DNA of 64,000 nucleotides from JADJOM01 sp046327715 (GCA_046327715.1 JAXLXY010000015.1:1-64000), one strand, 5' to 3'; counted from the stretch's first letter, positions 28,413 to 38,674 are shown. Numbers and translations: made by a program. Notes: a model not told the origin generated them from the sequence alone.

Positions 28413-31400
28413 CCCACCGGCCCACTTCCGCCACCAGCTCGGCGGGCAGGTAGGGCTTGGGCAGGAACGCGGCGTTCGACATCCGGCCGCAGCGGCGGGC
28501 CACCTCCTCCTCGCTGAACCCGCTGGTCAGCATCACCGGCACCTCCGGCCCGCGCGCCGCCATGGCCGCCAGGATCTCGTCGCCTCCCATCCCCGGCATC
28601 GTCAGGTCCAGGACCACCAGTCCCAGCCGCTCCCCCAGCTCGCCGAAGCGGGCCAGCGCGTCCTCGCCGGTCTCTGCCGTCGTCACCTCGTAGCCCGCCC
28701 GCTCGAGGAAGGTCCGCATCAGGCGGAGCACGTCCCGTTCGTCATCCACCAGCAGGACGTGCGCGCGCGGCGCCGGGGCCTGGGGCGCCGCGGCCGCCGG
28801 CGCGGTCCGGCCTGCCAGCGGGAAGAGCGCGCGGATCACGGTGCGCCCCGGCACGCTCTCGACCGCGATGGTGCCGCGGTGGCGCCGCACGATGCCCAGC
28901 ACCGCGGCCAGGCCCAGGCCGCGGCCCGGGAAGCGGGTGGAGAAGAACGGCTCGAACATCCGCCGCTGGACCTCCGCGCTGATCCCCGCGCCGTCATCCT
29001 CCACCTCCAGGTAGACGTACGGCCCGGGCGTGGCCTCCTGGGGCAGCAGGGTGGTCACCAGGAACTCCCGGGTGGCGTGCAGCAACCCGGTGCGGACGGT
29101 GACGGTCCCGCGGTTCCCCGGGAGGGCCTCGCCGGCGTTGGTCACCAGGTTCACCAGGACCTGGCGCAGCTGCGCGGGGTCGGCCTCGATGGCGGGCAGC
29201 CCCGCGGCGGGCTCCACCAGCAGCCGCGCCGGGCTCGGCAGCGCCGCCTGCAGCAGGCTGGCGCCTTCCCGCACCACGCCCGAGGGATCGACCGGCCCCA
29301 CCACGAACTGCCCCCGCCCGGCGTAGGCCAGCATCTGCGCGGTGAGCTCCGCCGCGCGGAGCGAGGCCTGCTCCACCTGCCGCAGCGGCTCGGTGGCCGG
29401 GTGCTCCGCCGGCAGTGCCGCCCGGGCCAGGTGGGCATTGCCCAGGACCAGCGTGAGCAGGTTGTTGAAGTCGTGCGCGATCCCGCCGGCGAGCACCCCG
29501 ATGCTCTCCAGCTTCTGGGCCTCCAGCAGCCGCTCCTGGAACTGCTGGCTGGCGCGCTCTGCCTGCCGCTGCTCGGTCACGTCCTCGTGGATCGCCACCA
29601 GCCCGGTCACCTCGCCGGTGTGGTCGCGCAGGGGGGCAGTGGAGATCGTGATCTCGAGCGTCGTGCCGTTCTTGTGGCGCCGGGTGGCCGACACCCGGCG
29701 GGCCCCCTGGTCGCGGCGCGTGGCCTCGACCAGGCGCCGGAAGGCCTCCCGCTCCTCGGGCGGGATCACCGGCGACACGCCGCCGACCGCCTCGGCCGCG
29801 GTGTAGCCGTAGAGCCGCTCGGCGGCGGGATTCCACCCCGTCACCATCCCCTCGCGGTCCATGGTCACGATCGGCAGCGGTGACGCGTCGACCACGGCGC
29901 GGACCCGCCGGGTGGCGGCGCGCTCCAGCAGCTCGGCGTGCTTGCGGTCGGTGATGTCACCGGCGATGCCGGAAAGGTGGATGGTCCCCGCGAGCGGGTC
30001 CCGCACCAGGGTGGCCCGGTCATGGATCCACCGCACGCCGCCATCGCCGCGGGTGACCCGGTACTCGATGTCGTATGCGCCCTCCTCGCCCCGGCTCACC
30101 AGCCCGTTCCATGCCCGCTCCACCGCCGGCCGGTCCTCGGCCACGATGGAGGCGAGCCAGAGGTGCGGGTCGGCGTACAGCGCGGCGGGGGAGTAGCCCC
30201 AGAGGCGCTCGAAGGAAGGGCTCACGTACAGCACCCGCTCCGGGTCCAGCTGGGTCAGCCAGAACACCTCACTGCTCTGCTCCGCGAACCGGAAGAAGCG
30301 CGCCTCCAGCTCCCGGATGCGGTGCTCGCTCTCCTTCTGGCCGGTGATGTCGATCGTCGCGCCCGCCATCCGCACCGGCCGTCCCGCCGCATCCCACACC
30401 GCCTGCCCGTGGACCATGAACCAGCGCCACCCGCCGTCGCGGGCCCGCATCCGGTACTCCACCACGTAGGGGGTGCGCTCCTCGAAATGCCGCCGCACCT
30501 CCGCAAGGACCCGTTCCCGTTCGTCGGGGTGGAGCGCCTCCTCCCAGCTGCGCACGTGGTTGGGGAGTTCGTGGTCCTCGTAGCCGAGCAGCGCCTTCCA
30601 CTGCGGGGAGAGCAGGGTCTCGCCGGTGATCACGTTCCAGTCCCACACCCCCGCCCGCGCGCTCGAGGCGGCGAGCGCGTAGCGCTCCTCGCTGCGGCGC
30701 AGGGCCTCGGCGGCCTGCCGGCGGCCCGTGACGTCGCGGCACAGGGCCACGATGGTGCCATCGTCCTGGACCGCGGCGTTGATCTCGATCGCCACCACCG
30801 TGCCGTCGGCGTGCTGGTAATCGACCTCGAGGTTGGTCACGCTGCCCAGCCGCACCGCCTGCCGGACCTCCGCGGCGTTGCGCGCCACGTCATAGGGCGC
30901 GGTCCACTCCGTGACCGGACGGCCCCGGACCTCCTCCAGCGTCCGGTGGCCGGTGAGCCGCACGTACTCCGGGTTCGCATCGAGCACCCGGCCGGTGGCG
31001 TCGATGATGACGTAGCCCGTGGAGGTGAGGTCCACCAGCATCCGGTACTTCCGCTCGCTGGCGCGGAGCGCCTCCTCGACCTGCCGCCGCGCCGTGATGT
31101 CCACGAACGCCGCCACGGCCCCCCGCGCCCGGCCCGCCTCGTCCCGGAGCGGAATCACGTTCCCGAGCAGGTGCCGTTCCTCCCCGTCGGCGAACCGCAC
31201 GGTCTCCTCGAAGCCCCGGAGCTCCTCGCCCCGGCTCGCGGCGCGCTGGATGGGGAGGTCGTGGGGCGCCAGCACCCGCCCCTGCTGCAGCACCTCGAAG
31301 TGCTCGGGGGCATCCGGGCCGGAGAGGGAGAGGTTGCTGCCGGAGGGCATCCGCAGCAGCTCTCGCGCGGCGCGGTTGCCGGTGATGTGTGCCGCCGCGG

Positions 31401-31767
31401 GGTCCCGGGCGATCCACACCGCCGTGGGCACGACCTCAAGCAGGGAGCTCAGCTCATTGCCCAGCGCGCGGCTCTCCGCCTCCGCCGCCTTCGCCCGGCT
31501 CGCGGTGCCGAGGATCGGGCCCAGCGCCGCCAGGCCGACCACCACCAGCACCGAGACGGCCAGGGCGAGGACGCCCTCGAAGATCAGGGGCGGGTGATCG
31601 GGGGTGCCGGCGAGCTCCCGGAGCAGGAGCACCCGCCCGATGCCCATGAGGAGGATGGCGCCGGCCAGCAGGCGCCACGCCCAGGGTCGGGAGCTGGCGC
31701 GTGCGAGGAGCAGGGCCTGAATGGCCGCGATGATCTGGAGGAAAATCGACAGGATGACGAGCGTCAT
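28360..31767 (-). CDS. Multi-PAS hybrid sensor histidine kinase
   Basis: 1135 residues from ATG at 31767. Two to three hydrophobic segments at the N terminus (about 1-95) are followed by five consecutive PAS/PAC units to about residue 735. The first diverged unit sits near LLEVVPTAVWIARD, and later ones end in DVTGRRQ, DITGQKE, DITDRKH and DVTEQRQ. The dimerisation domain has LAGGIAHDFNNLL (His765), the ATPase domain GAGIS and GLGLAAVLGIV, and the C-terminal receiver has Asp1054 in VVLDLTMPGMGG. No DNA-binding partner is adjacent. The signal is unknown, though it sits next to the serine-cycle genes. Confidence 0.9.
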   Translation of the reverse strand: MTLVILSIFLQIIAAIQALLLARASSRPWAWRLLAGAILLMGIGRVLLLRELAGTPDHPPLIFEGVLALAVSVLVVVGLAALGPILGTASRAKAAEAESRALGNELSSLLEVVPTAVWIARDPAAAHITGNRAARELLRMPSGSNLSLSGPDAPEHFEVLQQGRVLAPHDLPIQRAASRGEELRGFEETVRFADGEERHLLGNVIPLRDEAGRARGAVAAFVDITARRQVEEALRASERKYRMLVDLTSTGYVIIDATGRVLDANPEYVRLTGHRTLEEVRGRPVTEWTAPYDVARNAAEVRQAVRLGSVTNLEVDYQHADGTVVAIEINAAVQDDGTIVALCRDVTGRRQAAEALRRSEERYALAASSARAGVWDWNVITGETLLSPQWKALLGYEDHELPNHVRSWEEALHPDERERVLAEVRRHFEERTPYVVEYRMRARDGGWRWFMVHGQAVWDAAGRPVRMAGATIDITGQKESEHRIRELEARFFRFAEQSSEVFWLTQLDPERVLYVSPSFERLWGYSPAALYADPHLWLASIVAEDRPAVERAWNGLVSRGEEGAYDIEYRVTRGDGGVRWIHDRATLVRDPLAGTIHLSGIAGDITDRKHAELLERAATRRVRAVVDASPLPIVTMDREGMVTGWNPAAERLYGYTAAEAVGGVSPVIPPEEREAFRRLVEATRRDQGARRVSATRRHKNGTTLEITISTAPLRDHTGEVTGLVAIHEDVTEQRQAERASQQFQERLLEAQKLESIGVLAGGIAHDFNNLLTLVLGNAHLARAALPAEHPATEPLRQVEQASLRAAELTAQMLAYAGRGQFVVGPVDPSGVVREGASLLQAALPSPARLLVEPAAGLPAIEADPAQLRQVLVNLVTNAGEALPGNRGTVTVRTGLLHATREFLVTTLLPQEATPGPYVYLEVEDDGAGISAEVQRRMFEPFFSTRFPGRGLGLAAVLGIVRRHRGTIAVESVPGRTVIRALFPLAGRTAPAAAAPQAPAPRAHVLLVDDERDVLRLMRTFLERAGYEVTTAETGEDALARFGELGERLGLVVLDLTMPGMGGDEILAAMAARGPEVPVMLTSGFSEEEVARRCGRMSNAAFLPKPYLPAELVAEVGRWVRAARPHPAGSPAQAGR

Positions 31768-31875
31768 GCACCCACCCACGCTCCACCGGGAGCGGCTGGC
31801 GCCGCGCAACCGCGGCGGGTCAGCTCAGGGGGGGCCCAGGCGCCCGGACCACGGGCGGGGAAGGGCTACCGGAAG

Positions 31876-33231
31876 CTAGCGGCGCGCGGGCAGAAAACCC
31901 AGCACCAGGTCCATCACGTTGGTGCCCGTCATGCCGGTCTGGAACAGGTCGCCCGCGGCGGCCAGGGCCGCGTTGCTCGCGTGGCCGGCAAGGTCGGCGC
32001 GGGGATCGCGGCCCGCCGAGCGGATCCGGCTCCAGGTGCCGGCATCGGCGAAGCCCCCCGCCGCCTCGGTGGGGCCATCCCGGCCGTCGGTGCCGGCCGC
32101 GAGGAGGGTAACGGGTCGGGCGGCGGGCCCGGCGTCGGCCAACGCGCCGGCGGCGGCGAGGGCCAGCTCCTGGGAACGGCCCCCCGGTCCGGCATCGGGG
32201 GAGAGGGTGACGGTGGTCTCGCCACCCCATACAAGGACTGTATCTTTATTCATCCCCCCGGCTTGCGCTCCCGCGACATTTGTGGCATCATAGGTCAGCA
32301 GGGTCGACGCGAGGCGGCGCCCCACGTCCGCCGCCTCACCGGACAGGGCCGCATCCAGTACGCGCGCCGCCAGGCCCTGCGCGGTGGCGCGGCGGCAGGC
32401 GGCTTCGAGCGCCAGCCGGTTGCTCGCGATCAGGATCGTCTCGGTGGTCCGGAAGGCGGCATCCCCGGCCTTCGGCGTCTCCGGGATGCTCCCGCGGATG
32501 ACCGCCTCGAGATGCCCGCGTAGCGTGGCGGGAAGCTGTTCCCACAATCCGGCGGAGCCCAGGGCTGTTCTCACCTCCGCCGCGCTGGACGCATCCGGAA
32601 CGCAGGGACCTGAGCCGATGGACCCCAAGTCGTCCCCGATGACGTCCGAGATTGTGAAATTTTTCACGTGTGCCGGGGCGAGGGCCGCCGCGAGGCGCCC
32701 GCCGGCCCAGCGCGCGAATCGCTTGCGGATCCGGTTCATCGCGGTGATATCGAGGCCGGAGCCGAGCAGCAGGCGGTAGAGCTGGGTCAGGTCGGCGGGG
32801 CTCACCCCCGCGACCGGCGCGCCGATCAGGCTCGTGGTGCCGCCGGAGAGCAGCACCCATACTTCGTGGCCGGACGCCACGCTCTGGACGGCCCGGCCCA
32901 GCGCCTCCGCCGCCCCGAGCGATCCTGTGCCCGGTTGCGGGTGGTCGCCGACGGCGAGGGCCAGCGCGGGATGGGGCGAGGGGCCCGGCTCCGGCACCAC
33001 GAGGAGCCCACCGGCGGGCGTCTGGCCCCGGGCGGCGAGCCACTCCACCGCGGCGACGGCCATCGGGTGCGCGGCCTTGCCGAGCGCGAGCAGGTGCACG
33101 GGGCCGGCCGGGGGAGCGGCGGCATCGAGGGCGGCCCGCAGCGCGGGGCCCGGGGCGGCCGCGGTGACGGCGGCCCAGTACAGCTCGGCCAGCAGTGCCC
33201 GGGGGTCCGCGGGCGGTTCGAGTGTCGGCAT
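31876..33231 (-). CDS. Glycerate 2-kinase (DUF4147/MOFRL family)
   Basis: Phosphorylates D-glycerate to 2-phosphoglycerate. 451 residues from ATG at 33231; the in-frame extension to 33393 crosses the divergent promoter region and is rejected. ALGKAAHPM, MNRIRKRFARWAGGRLA, ISDVIGDDLGSIGSGPCVPD and AAGTDGRDGPTEAAGGFAD match the GckA/TtuD family, whose C-terminal domain is MOFRL. It lies head to head with the serine-glyoxylate aminotransferase gene, 118 bases away. In the serine cycle this enzyme links hydroxypyruvate reductase to PEP carboxylase, so a shared regulator is likely. Confidence 0.9.
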   Translation of the reverse strand: MPTLEPPADPRALLAELYWAAVTAAAPGPALRAALDAAAPPAGPVHLLALGKAAHPMAVAAVEWLAARGQTPAGGLLVVPEPGPSPHPALALAVGDHPQPGTGSLGAAEALGRAVQSVASGHEVWVLLSGGTTSLIGAPVAGVSPADLTQLYRLLLGSGLDITAMNRIRKRFARWAGGRLAAALAPAHVKNFTISDVIGDDLGSIGSGPCVPDASSAAEVRTALGSAGLWEQLPATLRGHLEAVIRGSIPETPKAGDAAFRTTETILIASNRLALEAACRRATAQGLAARVLDAALSGEAADVGRRLASTLLTYDATNVAGAQAGGMNKDTVLVWGGETTVTLSPDAGPGGRSQELALAAAGALADAGPAARPVTLLAAGTDGRDGPTEAAGGFADAGTWSRIRSAGRDPRADLAGHASNAALAAAGDLFQTGMTGTNVMDLVLGFLPARR

Positions 33232-33266
33232 GCTCGGGTCCGAAGGTCGTGGGGCAGGGTGGCGCC

Positions 33267-33278
33267 GTATGAACATAC
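33267..33278. promoter_or_regulatory. Candidate operator palindrome in the divergent serine-cycle promoter
   Basis: GTATG-AA-CATAC is an inverted repeat of five bases on each side, in the only AT-rich spot of the 118-base divergent gap between glycerate 2-kinase and sgaA. Its position suits an operator for both directions. No regulator gene is adjacent. Confidence 0.4.
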
Positions 33279-33299
33279 AGCCACACGCAAGCATTCGCG

Positions 33300-33318
33300 C
33301 GGACGCCCGGAGCGTCCG
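33300..33318. promoter_or_regulatory. Inverted repeat in the sgaA leader
   Basis: CGGACGC-CCGGA-GCGTCCG, seven pairs with a five-base loop, lies 32 bases ahead of the sgaA ATG. It could be an operator half or an mRNA stem. Confidence 0.3.
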
Positions 33319-33349
33319 GTTCGTCGAGACTTCAGCAGAGGATGGTGCC

Positions 33350-34588
33350 ATGCCTGGCCGCAACTTCCTGTTCGTCCCCGGTCCCACCAACACCCCGGAC
33401 CGGATCCTCCGGGCGATGCACGTCCCGATGGAAGATCACCGTTCCTCGGCGTTCCCGGACCTCGCGCTGCCGATCTTCCGCGACCTCCGCACGGTCTTCA
33501 AGACCGCGACCGGCACGCCGTTCGTCTTCCCCGGCACCGGGACGGGCGGCTGGGAGTCCGCCCTGGTCAACACCCTCTCGCCCGGCGACAAGGTGCTGTC
33601 CTTCCGGTACGGCCAGTTCAGCCACCTGTGGATCGACATGATGGGGCGCCTGGGCCTCGACGTGACCGCCATCGACGTGGAGTGGGGCGAGGGCGCCCCG
33701 CCGGCCCAGATCGAGGAGATCCTCAGCAAGGACACCGCCCACGCCTACAAGGCGGTGTGCGTGGTCCACAACGAGACCGCCACCGGCGTCACCAGCGACA
33801 TCGGCGCGGTGCGCCGGGCCATCGACGCGGCGAAGCACCCCGCGCTGCTGTTCGTCGACAGCGTCTCGGGCCTCGCCAGCATCGACTTCCGCATGGACGA
33901 GTGGAAGGTCGACATCTGCGTGACCGGCTCGCAGAAGGGCTTCATGCTGCCGGCGGGCGCCGGCATCGTCTGCGTGGGCGCGCGCGCGCTGGAGCTCGGC
34001 AAGTCGGCGAAGCTCCCGCGCTGCTACTGGAGCTACGAGGACATGCTCAAGGCCAACGCCACGGGGTACTTCCCCTACACCCCGTCGATCCCCATGCTCT
34101 ACGGGCTGCGCGAGGCACTGACCATGCTGCTCGAGGAGGGCCTGGAGCACGTCTACGCGCGGCACCACCGCCTGGCGGAGGGCTGCCGCCGCGCCGTGGC
34201 GGCCTGGGGGCTCTCGCTCTGCTCCAGGGGGCCGCAGTGGCACTCCGACACCGTCAGCGCCATCATGGTGCCGCCCGGCTTCAACGGCGCGGACGTCATC
34301 GACGTGGCGTACCGGCGGTACAACTTTGCCCTCGGCGCCGGGCTCAACAAGGTGGCCGGGAAGCTGTTCCGCATCGGCCACCTGGGCGACCTGAACGAGA
34401 TCACCCTGCTCGCCGGGATCGCGGGGGCCGAGATGGCCATGCGCGACGTGGGCATCAAGGTGGCCTACGGCACCGGCGTGGCCGCGGCGCAGGAGTACTG
34501 GCAGCAGACCCAGCAGCCGCTGCCGGCCAGGAAGGGGCCGCCGCCGGCCGAGGCCGCCGTGGCGAAGAAGCCGGCGGGGGTCGCGTGA
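33350..34588 (+). CDS. sgaA: Serine-glyoxylate aminotransferase
   Basis: PLP enzyme that turns glyoxylate plus serine into glycine plus hydroxypyruvate. 412 residues from ATG at 33350, preceded by AGAGGA. It starts PGRNFLFVPGPTNTPDRILR, as methylotroph Sga proteins do. The PLP lysine is Lys196 in TGSQKGFMLPAG; HNETATGVTSDIGAVR and GYFPYTPSIPMLYGLREAL are typical. The last roughly 30 residues are a Pro/Ala-rich tail. It is the first gene of the serine-cycle operon and overlaps mcl as GTGA. Confidence 0.94.
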   Translation: MPGRNFLFVPGPTNTPDRILRAMHVPMEDHRSSAFPDLALPIFRDLRTVFKTATGTPFVFPGTGTGGWESALVNTLSPGDKVLSFRYGQFSHLWIDMMGRLGLDVTAIDVEWGEGAPPAQIEEILSKDTAHAYKAVCVVHNETATGVTSDIGAVRRAIDAAKHPALLFVDSVSGLASIDFRMDEWKVDICVTGSQKGFMLPAGAGIVCVGARALELGKSAKLPRCYWSYEDMLKANATGYFPYTPSIPMLYGLREALTMLLEEGLEHVYARHHRLAEGCRRAVAAWGLSLCSRGPQWHSDTVSAIMVPPGFNGADVIDVAYRRYNFALGAGLNKVAGKLFRIGHLGDLNEITLLAGIAGAEMAMRDVGIKVAYGTGVAAAQEYWQQTQQPLPARKGPPPAEAAVAKKPAGVA

Positions 34589-35526
34589 GCCACACCCGCT
34601 ACGAGCCGGCGCGCCCCCGCCTGCAGCGGAGCGAGCTGGCCGTGCCGGGCTCCAATCCGGCGATGTTCGAGAAGGCGCTGACCTGCGCCGCCGACTACGT
34701 CTTCCTCGACCTCGAGGACGCGGTGGCCCCGGCGGACAAGGAGCAGGCCCGGCGCAACGTCATCGAGGCGCTGCTCACCCTCGACTGGCGCGGGCACGGC
34801 AAGACCATCTGCGTCCGGGTCAACGGGATCGACACCCACTATTACTACCGCGACATGGTGGACGTCATCGAGCAGGCCGGCCACCGGCTGGACGTGGTCC
34901 TGGTCCCGAAGGTGGGCGTGCCCGGGGACGTGTACCTGACCGATGCGCTGCTCACCCAGATCGAGGTGGCGAAGGGCATCCCGCACCGCATCGGGATCGA
35001 CGTGCTGATCGAGACGGCGCTCGGGATGGCCAACGTCGAGGCCATCGCGCAGAGCTCGAAGCGGCTGGAGACGATGCACTTCGGGGTGGCCGACTACGCC
35101 GCCAGCATGCGGGCGCGCACGGTCAACATCGGCGGGCTCAACCCCGACTACCCCGGCGACCAGTGGCACGCCTCGCTGACCCGGATGATCGTGGCGTGCC
35201 GCGCCTACGGGCTGCGGCCGGTGGACGGGCCCTTCGGCGACTTCAAGGACCCGGAGGGCTACCTGCTGGCGGCCCGGCGGGGCGCGGCCCTCGGCATCGA
35301 GGGGAAGTGGGCCATCCACCCCTCGCAGATCGAGCTGGCCAACCAGGTCTTCTCGCCTCCCGAGGCCGAGGTGCTGCGCGCGCGGCGGATCCTGGAGGCG
35401 CTGGAGCAGGCCGCCCGGGAGGGGAAGGGCGCGGCGCAGCTCGACGGCAAGATGATCGATGCCGCCAGCGCCCGGATGGCGAACGTGGTGGTGGAGATGG
35501 CCCAGGCGATCGCCGGCAAGCGGTAG
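34585..35526 (+). CDS. mcl: L-malyl-CoA / beta-methylmalyl-CoA lyase
   Basis: Splits malyl-CoA to acetyl-CoA and glyoxylate. CitE-like TIM barrel of 313 residues from GTG. RSELAVPGSNPAMFEKAL, DYVFLDLEDAVAPADKEQAR (Mg ligands), IETALGMANVEAIA, HFGVADYAASMRAR, RPVDGPFGDFKDPEGY and GKWAIHPSQIELAN follow the Mcl1 pattern of the serine-cycle and ethylmalonyl-CoA-pathway enzymes rather than citrate lyase beta chain. In the serine cycle it returns glyoxylate to SgaA, encoded directly upstream. Confidence 0.93.
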   Translation: MSHTRYEPARPRLQRSELAVPGSNPAMFEKALTCAADYVFLDLEDAVAPADKEQARRNVIEALLTLDWRGHGKTICVRVNGIDTHYYYRDMVDVIEQAGHRLDVVLVPKVGVPGDVYLTDALLTQIEVAKGIPHRIGIDVLIETALGMANVEAIAQSSKRLETMHFGVADYAASMRARTVNIGGLNPDYPGDQWHASLTRMIVACRAYGLRPVDGPFGDFKDPEGYLLAARRGAALGIEGKWAIHPSQIELANQVFSPPEAEVLRARRILEALEQAAREGKGAAQLDGKMIDAASARMANVVVEMAQAIAGKR

Positions 35527-35543
35527 CCCCGACGCGTCCCGAC

Positions 35544-35566
35544 GGCGCGCACGCCCGGTGCGCGCC
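35544..35566 (+). promoter_or_regulatory. Intercistronic hairpin between mcl and mtkA
   Basis: GGCGCGCAC-GCCCG-GTGCGCGCC, a perfect nine-pair stem, stands in the 84-base gap. There is no T-run. It may stabilise one half of the mRNA or reduce read-through, so that the lyase and ligase are made in different amounts. Confidence 0.45.
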
Positions 35567-35610
35567 CACTCGACCGCCCGCCCGGTGAGGCGCGGCCAGA
35601 GGAGGCAGTC

Positions 35611-36786
35611 TTGGATATCCACGAATACCAGGCCAAGGAACTCCTGGCCAACTTCGGCGTCTCGGTCCCCCGGGGGGGCGTCGCCTACAGCGCCGAGCAG
35701 GCCGTCTACCGCGCCGCCGAGATCGGGGGCGCGCGCTGGGCGGTGAAGGCGCAGATCCACTCCGGCGCCCGCGGCAAGGCGGGCGGCATCAAGCTCTGCA
35801 CCACCGAGGACGAGGTGCGGAAGGCGGCCACCGAGCTCCTCGGCAAGCGGCTGGTGACCCACCAGACCGGGCCCGAGGGCAAGGTGGTGCACCGGCTCTA
35901 CGTCGAGGCCGCGGTGCCCATCGAACGCGAGCTCTACATCGGCTTCGTGCTCGACCGCAAGAGCGAGCGGATCATGCTGGTGGCGCACCCGCACGGCGGG
36001 ATGGAGATCGAGGAGATCGCCCGGAGCGAACCGGAGACCATCCTGCGCCAGACCATGGAGCCGGCGGTGGGCATGCGGGCCTTCCAGGCGCGCGAGGTGG
36101 CGTTCGGCCTGGGCCTGCCGGCCCAGACCGTCAACCGCGCCGTCACGGTGCTGCTCGGCTGCTACCGCGCCTTCCGCGACCTCGACGCCACGATGGTGGA
36201 GATCAACCCGCTGGTGCTGACCCGGGACGGCCAGCTGCTGGCGCTCGACGCCAAGATGGGCTTCGACGACAACGCCCTCTTCCGCCGCCCCAACGTCAGC
36301 GAGCTGCGCGACCACGCCGAGGAAGACCCGCGCGAGGCGCAGGCGTCGGAGCACGGGCTCAACTACGTGGCGCTCGACGGCGAGATCGGCTGCATCATCA
36401 ACGGGGCCGGCCTCGCGATGGCCACGATGGACATGATCAAGCACGCCGGCGGGAACCCGGCCAACTTCCTCGACGTGGGCGGCGGCGCCTCCCCCGAGCG
36501 GGTGGCGATGGCGTTCAAGCTGGTGCTGCAGGACCGCAAGGTGGGCGCCATGCTGGTGAACATCTTCGCGGGCATCAACCGCTGCGACTGGGTGGCGCGG
36601 GGCGTGGTGCAGGCGGTGAAGGACGTCGGGGTGAACGTCCCGCTCGTGGTGCGGCTGGCCGGCACCAACGTGGAGGAGGGCCGCGCGATCATCGCGGAGT
36701 CGGGGCTGCCCATCATCACCGCCGACTCGCTCGCGGACGCGGCCGAGAAGGTCGTCGCGGCGTGGAAGCACGCGAAGGGGAACTGA
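35611..36786 (+). CDS. mtkA: Malate-CoA ligase (malate thiokinase) beta subunit
   Basis: With MtkB activates malate to malyl-CoA using ATP. 391 residues from TTG at 35611, with GGAGG about six bases upstream. ATP-grasp domain: DIHEYQAKELLANFGVSVP, WAVKAQIHSGARGKAGGIKLC, KRLVTHQTGPEGK; then VEINPLVLTRDGQLLALDAKM. The ligase domain has GLAMATMDMIKHAGG, ANFLDVGGGAS and NIFAGINRCDWVARG. It follows methylotroph MtkA closely in its pattern. Succinyl-CoA synthetase beta is the alternative, but the neighbours (mcl, sgaA, ppc) favour malate. Confidence 0.9.
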   Translation: MDIHEYQAKELLANFGVSVPRGGVAYSAEQAVYRAAEIGGARWAVKAQIHSGARGKAGGIKLCTTEDEVRKAATELLGKRLVTHQTGPEGKVVHRLYVEAAVPIERELYIGFVLDRKSERIMLVAHPHGGMEIEEIARSEPETILRQTMEPAVGMRAFQAREVAFGLGLPAQTVNRAVTVLLGCYRAFRDLDATMVEINPLVLTRDGQLLALDAKMGFDDNALFRRPNVSELRDHAEEDPREAQASEHGLNYVALDGEIGCIINGAGLAMATMDMIKHAGGNPANFLDVGGGASPERVAMAFKLVLQDRKVGAMLVNIFAGINRCDWVARGVVQAVKDVGVNVPLVVRLAGTNVEEGRAIIAESGLPIITADSLADAAEKVVAAWKHAKGN

Positions 36787-36788
36787 CC

Positions 36789-37699
<911 letters not shown>

Positions 37700-37703
<4 letters not shown>

Positions 37704-38674
37704 GCGCCCGCCCGCGGGTCGTCATCACCCGGAAGATCCCCGAGGCCTGCGAGGTCGAGGCGGCGCGGCGGTTCGACGCGGTGCTCAACCCCGAGGACGC
37801 CCCCCTGACCACGGAGCAGCTCAAGGAGGCGCTGCGCACCGCCGACGCCCTGCTCCCCACCGTGACCGACAAGGTCACCGCCGAGGTGCTCGGGGTGGAG
37901 GGGCGAAAGGCCCGGATCGTCGCCAACTTCGGCGTGGGGTTCAACAACATCGACATCGCCGCGGCCAAGGCGCTCGGCCTGACGGTGACCAACACCCCCG
38001 ACGTGCTCACCGACGAGACCGCCGACATCGCCATGACGCTCATGCTCATGGTGGCCCGGCGGGCCGGCGAGGGGGAGCGGCACGTGCGGCACCTTGAATG
38101 GACCGGCTGGCGCCCGACCCACATGCTCGGCGCGCGGGTCTCGGGCAAGACCCTCGGCCTGATCGGCTTCGGGCGCATCGCGAAGGCCATGGCCCGGCGG
38201 GCCCACCACGGGTTCGGCATGCGCATCCTCTTCGCCGACCCGTTCCCGCCCAGGCCGGAGGAGGCCGCCGCGCTGGGGGCGGAGCCGCGCGACAGCATCG
38301 AGGCCGTCCTGGCGGAGGCGGACTTCGTCTCGCTGCACTGCCCGGCCACCCCCGAGACCCGGCACCTGATGAACAGCACCCGGCTGCGCCAGATGCAGCG
38401 GCACGCCTTCCTCATCAACAGCGCCCGCGGCGACGTGGTGGACGAGGCCGCCCTGGTGACGGCGCTCCGTGATGGCGTCATCGCCGGGGCCGGGCTCGAC
38501 GTCTTCGAGCGCGAGCCCAGCGTCTCGCCCGAGCTGCTCCGGATGGAGAACGTGGTGCTGTTGCCGCACCTGGGCAGCGCCACCCTGGAGACCCGGACCG
38601 CGATGGGGATGCGGGCGCTGGAGAACCTGTCGCTGTTCTTCGCGGGCCAGCCGGTCCGCGACCGCGTGGTGTGA
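37700..38674 (+). CDS. hprA: Hydroxypyruvate/glyoxylate reductase (D-2-hydroxyacid dehydrogenase family)
   Basis: Reduces hydroxypyruvate to D-glycerate with NAD(P)H. 324 residues from GTG. The Rossmann motif is LGLIGFGRIAKAMARRA. The catalytic residues are the Arg in INSARGDVVDE, the Glu in FEREP and the His in VLLPHLGSATLETR. It belongs to the broad GRHPR-like group. Its place between malate-CoA ligase and PEP carboxylase, with glycerate 2-kinase nearby, assigns it to the serine cycle; glyoxylate reduction is a likely side activity. Confidence 0.88.

Noticed and set aside
33232..33393. 54-codon N-terminal extension of glycerate 2-kinase
   Set aside because: It would run across the divergent promoter region and into sgaA; family similarity begins after the ATG at 33231.
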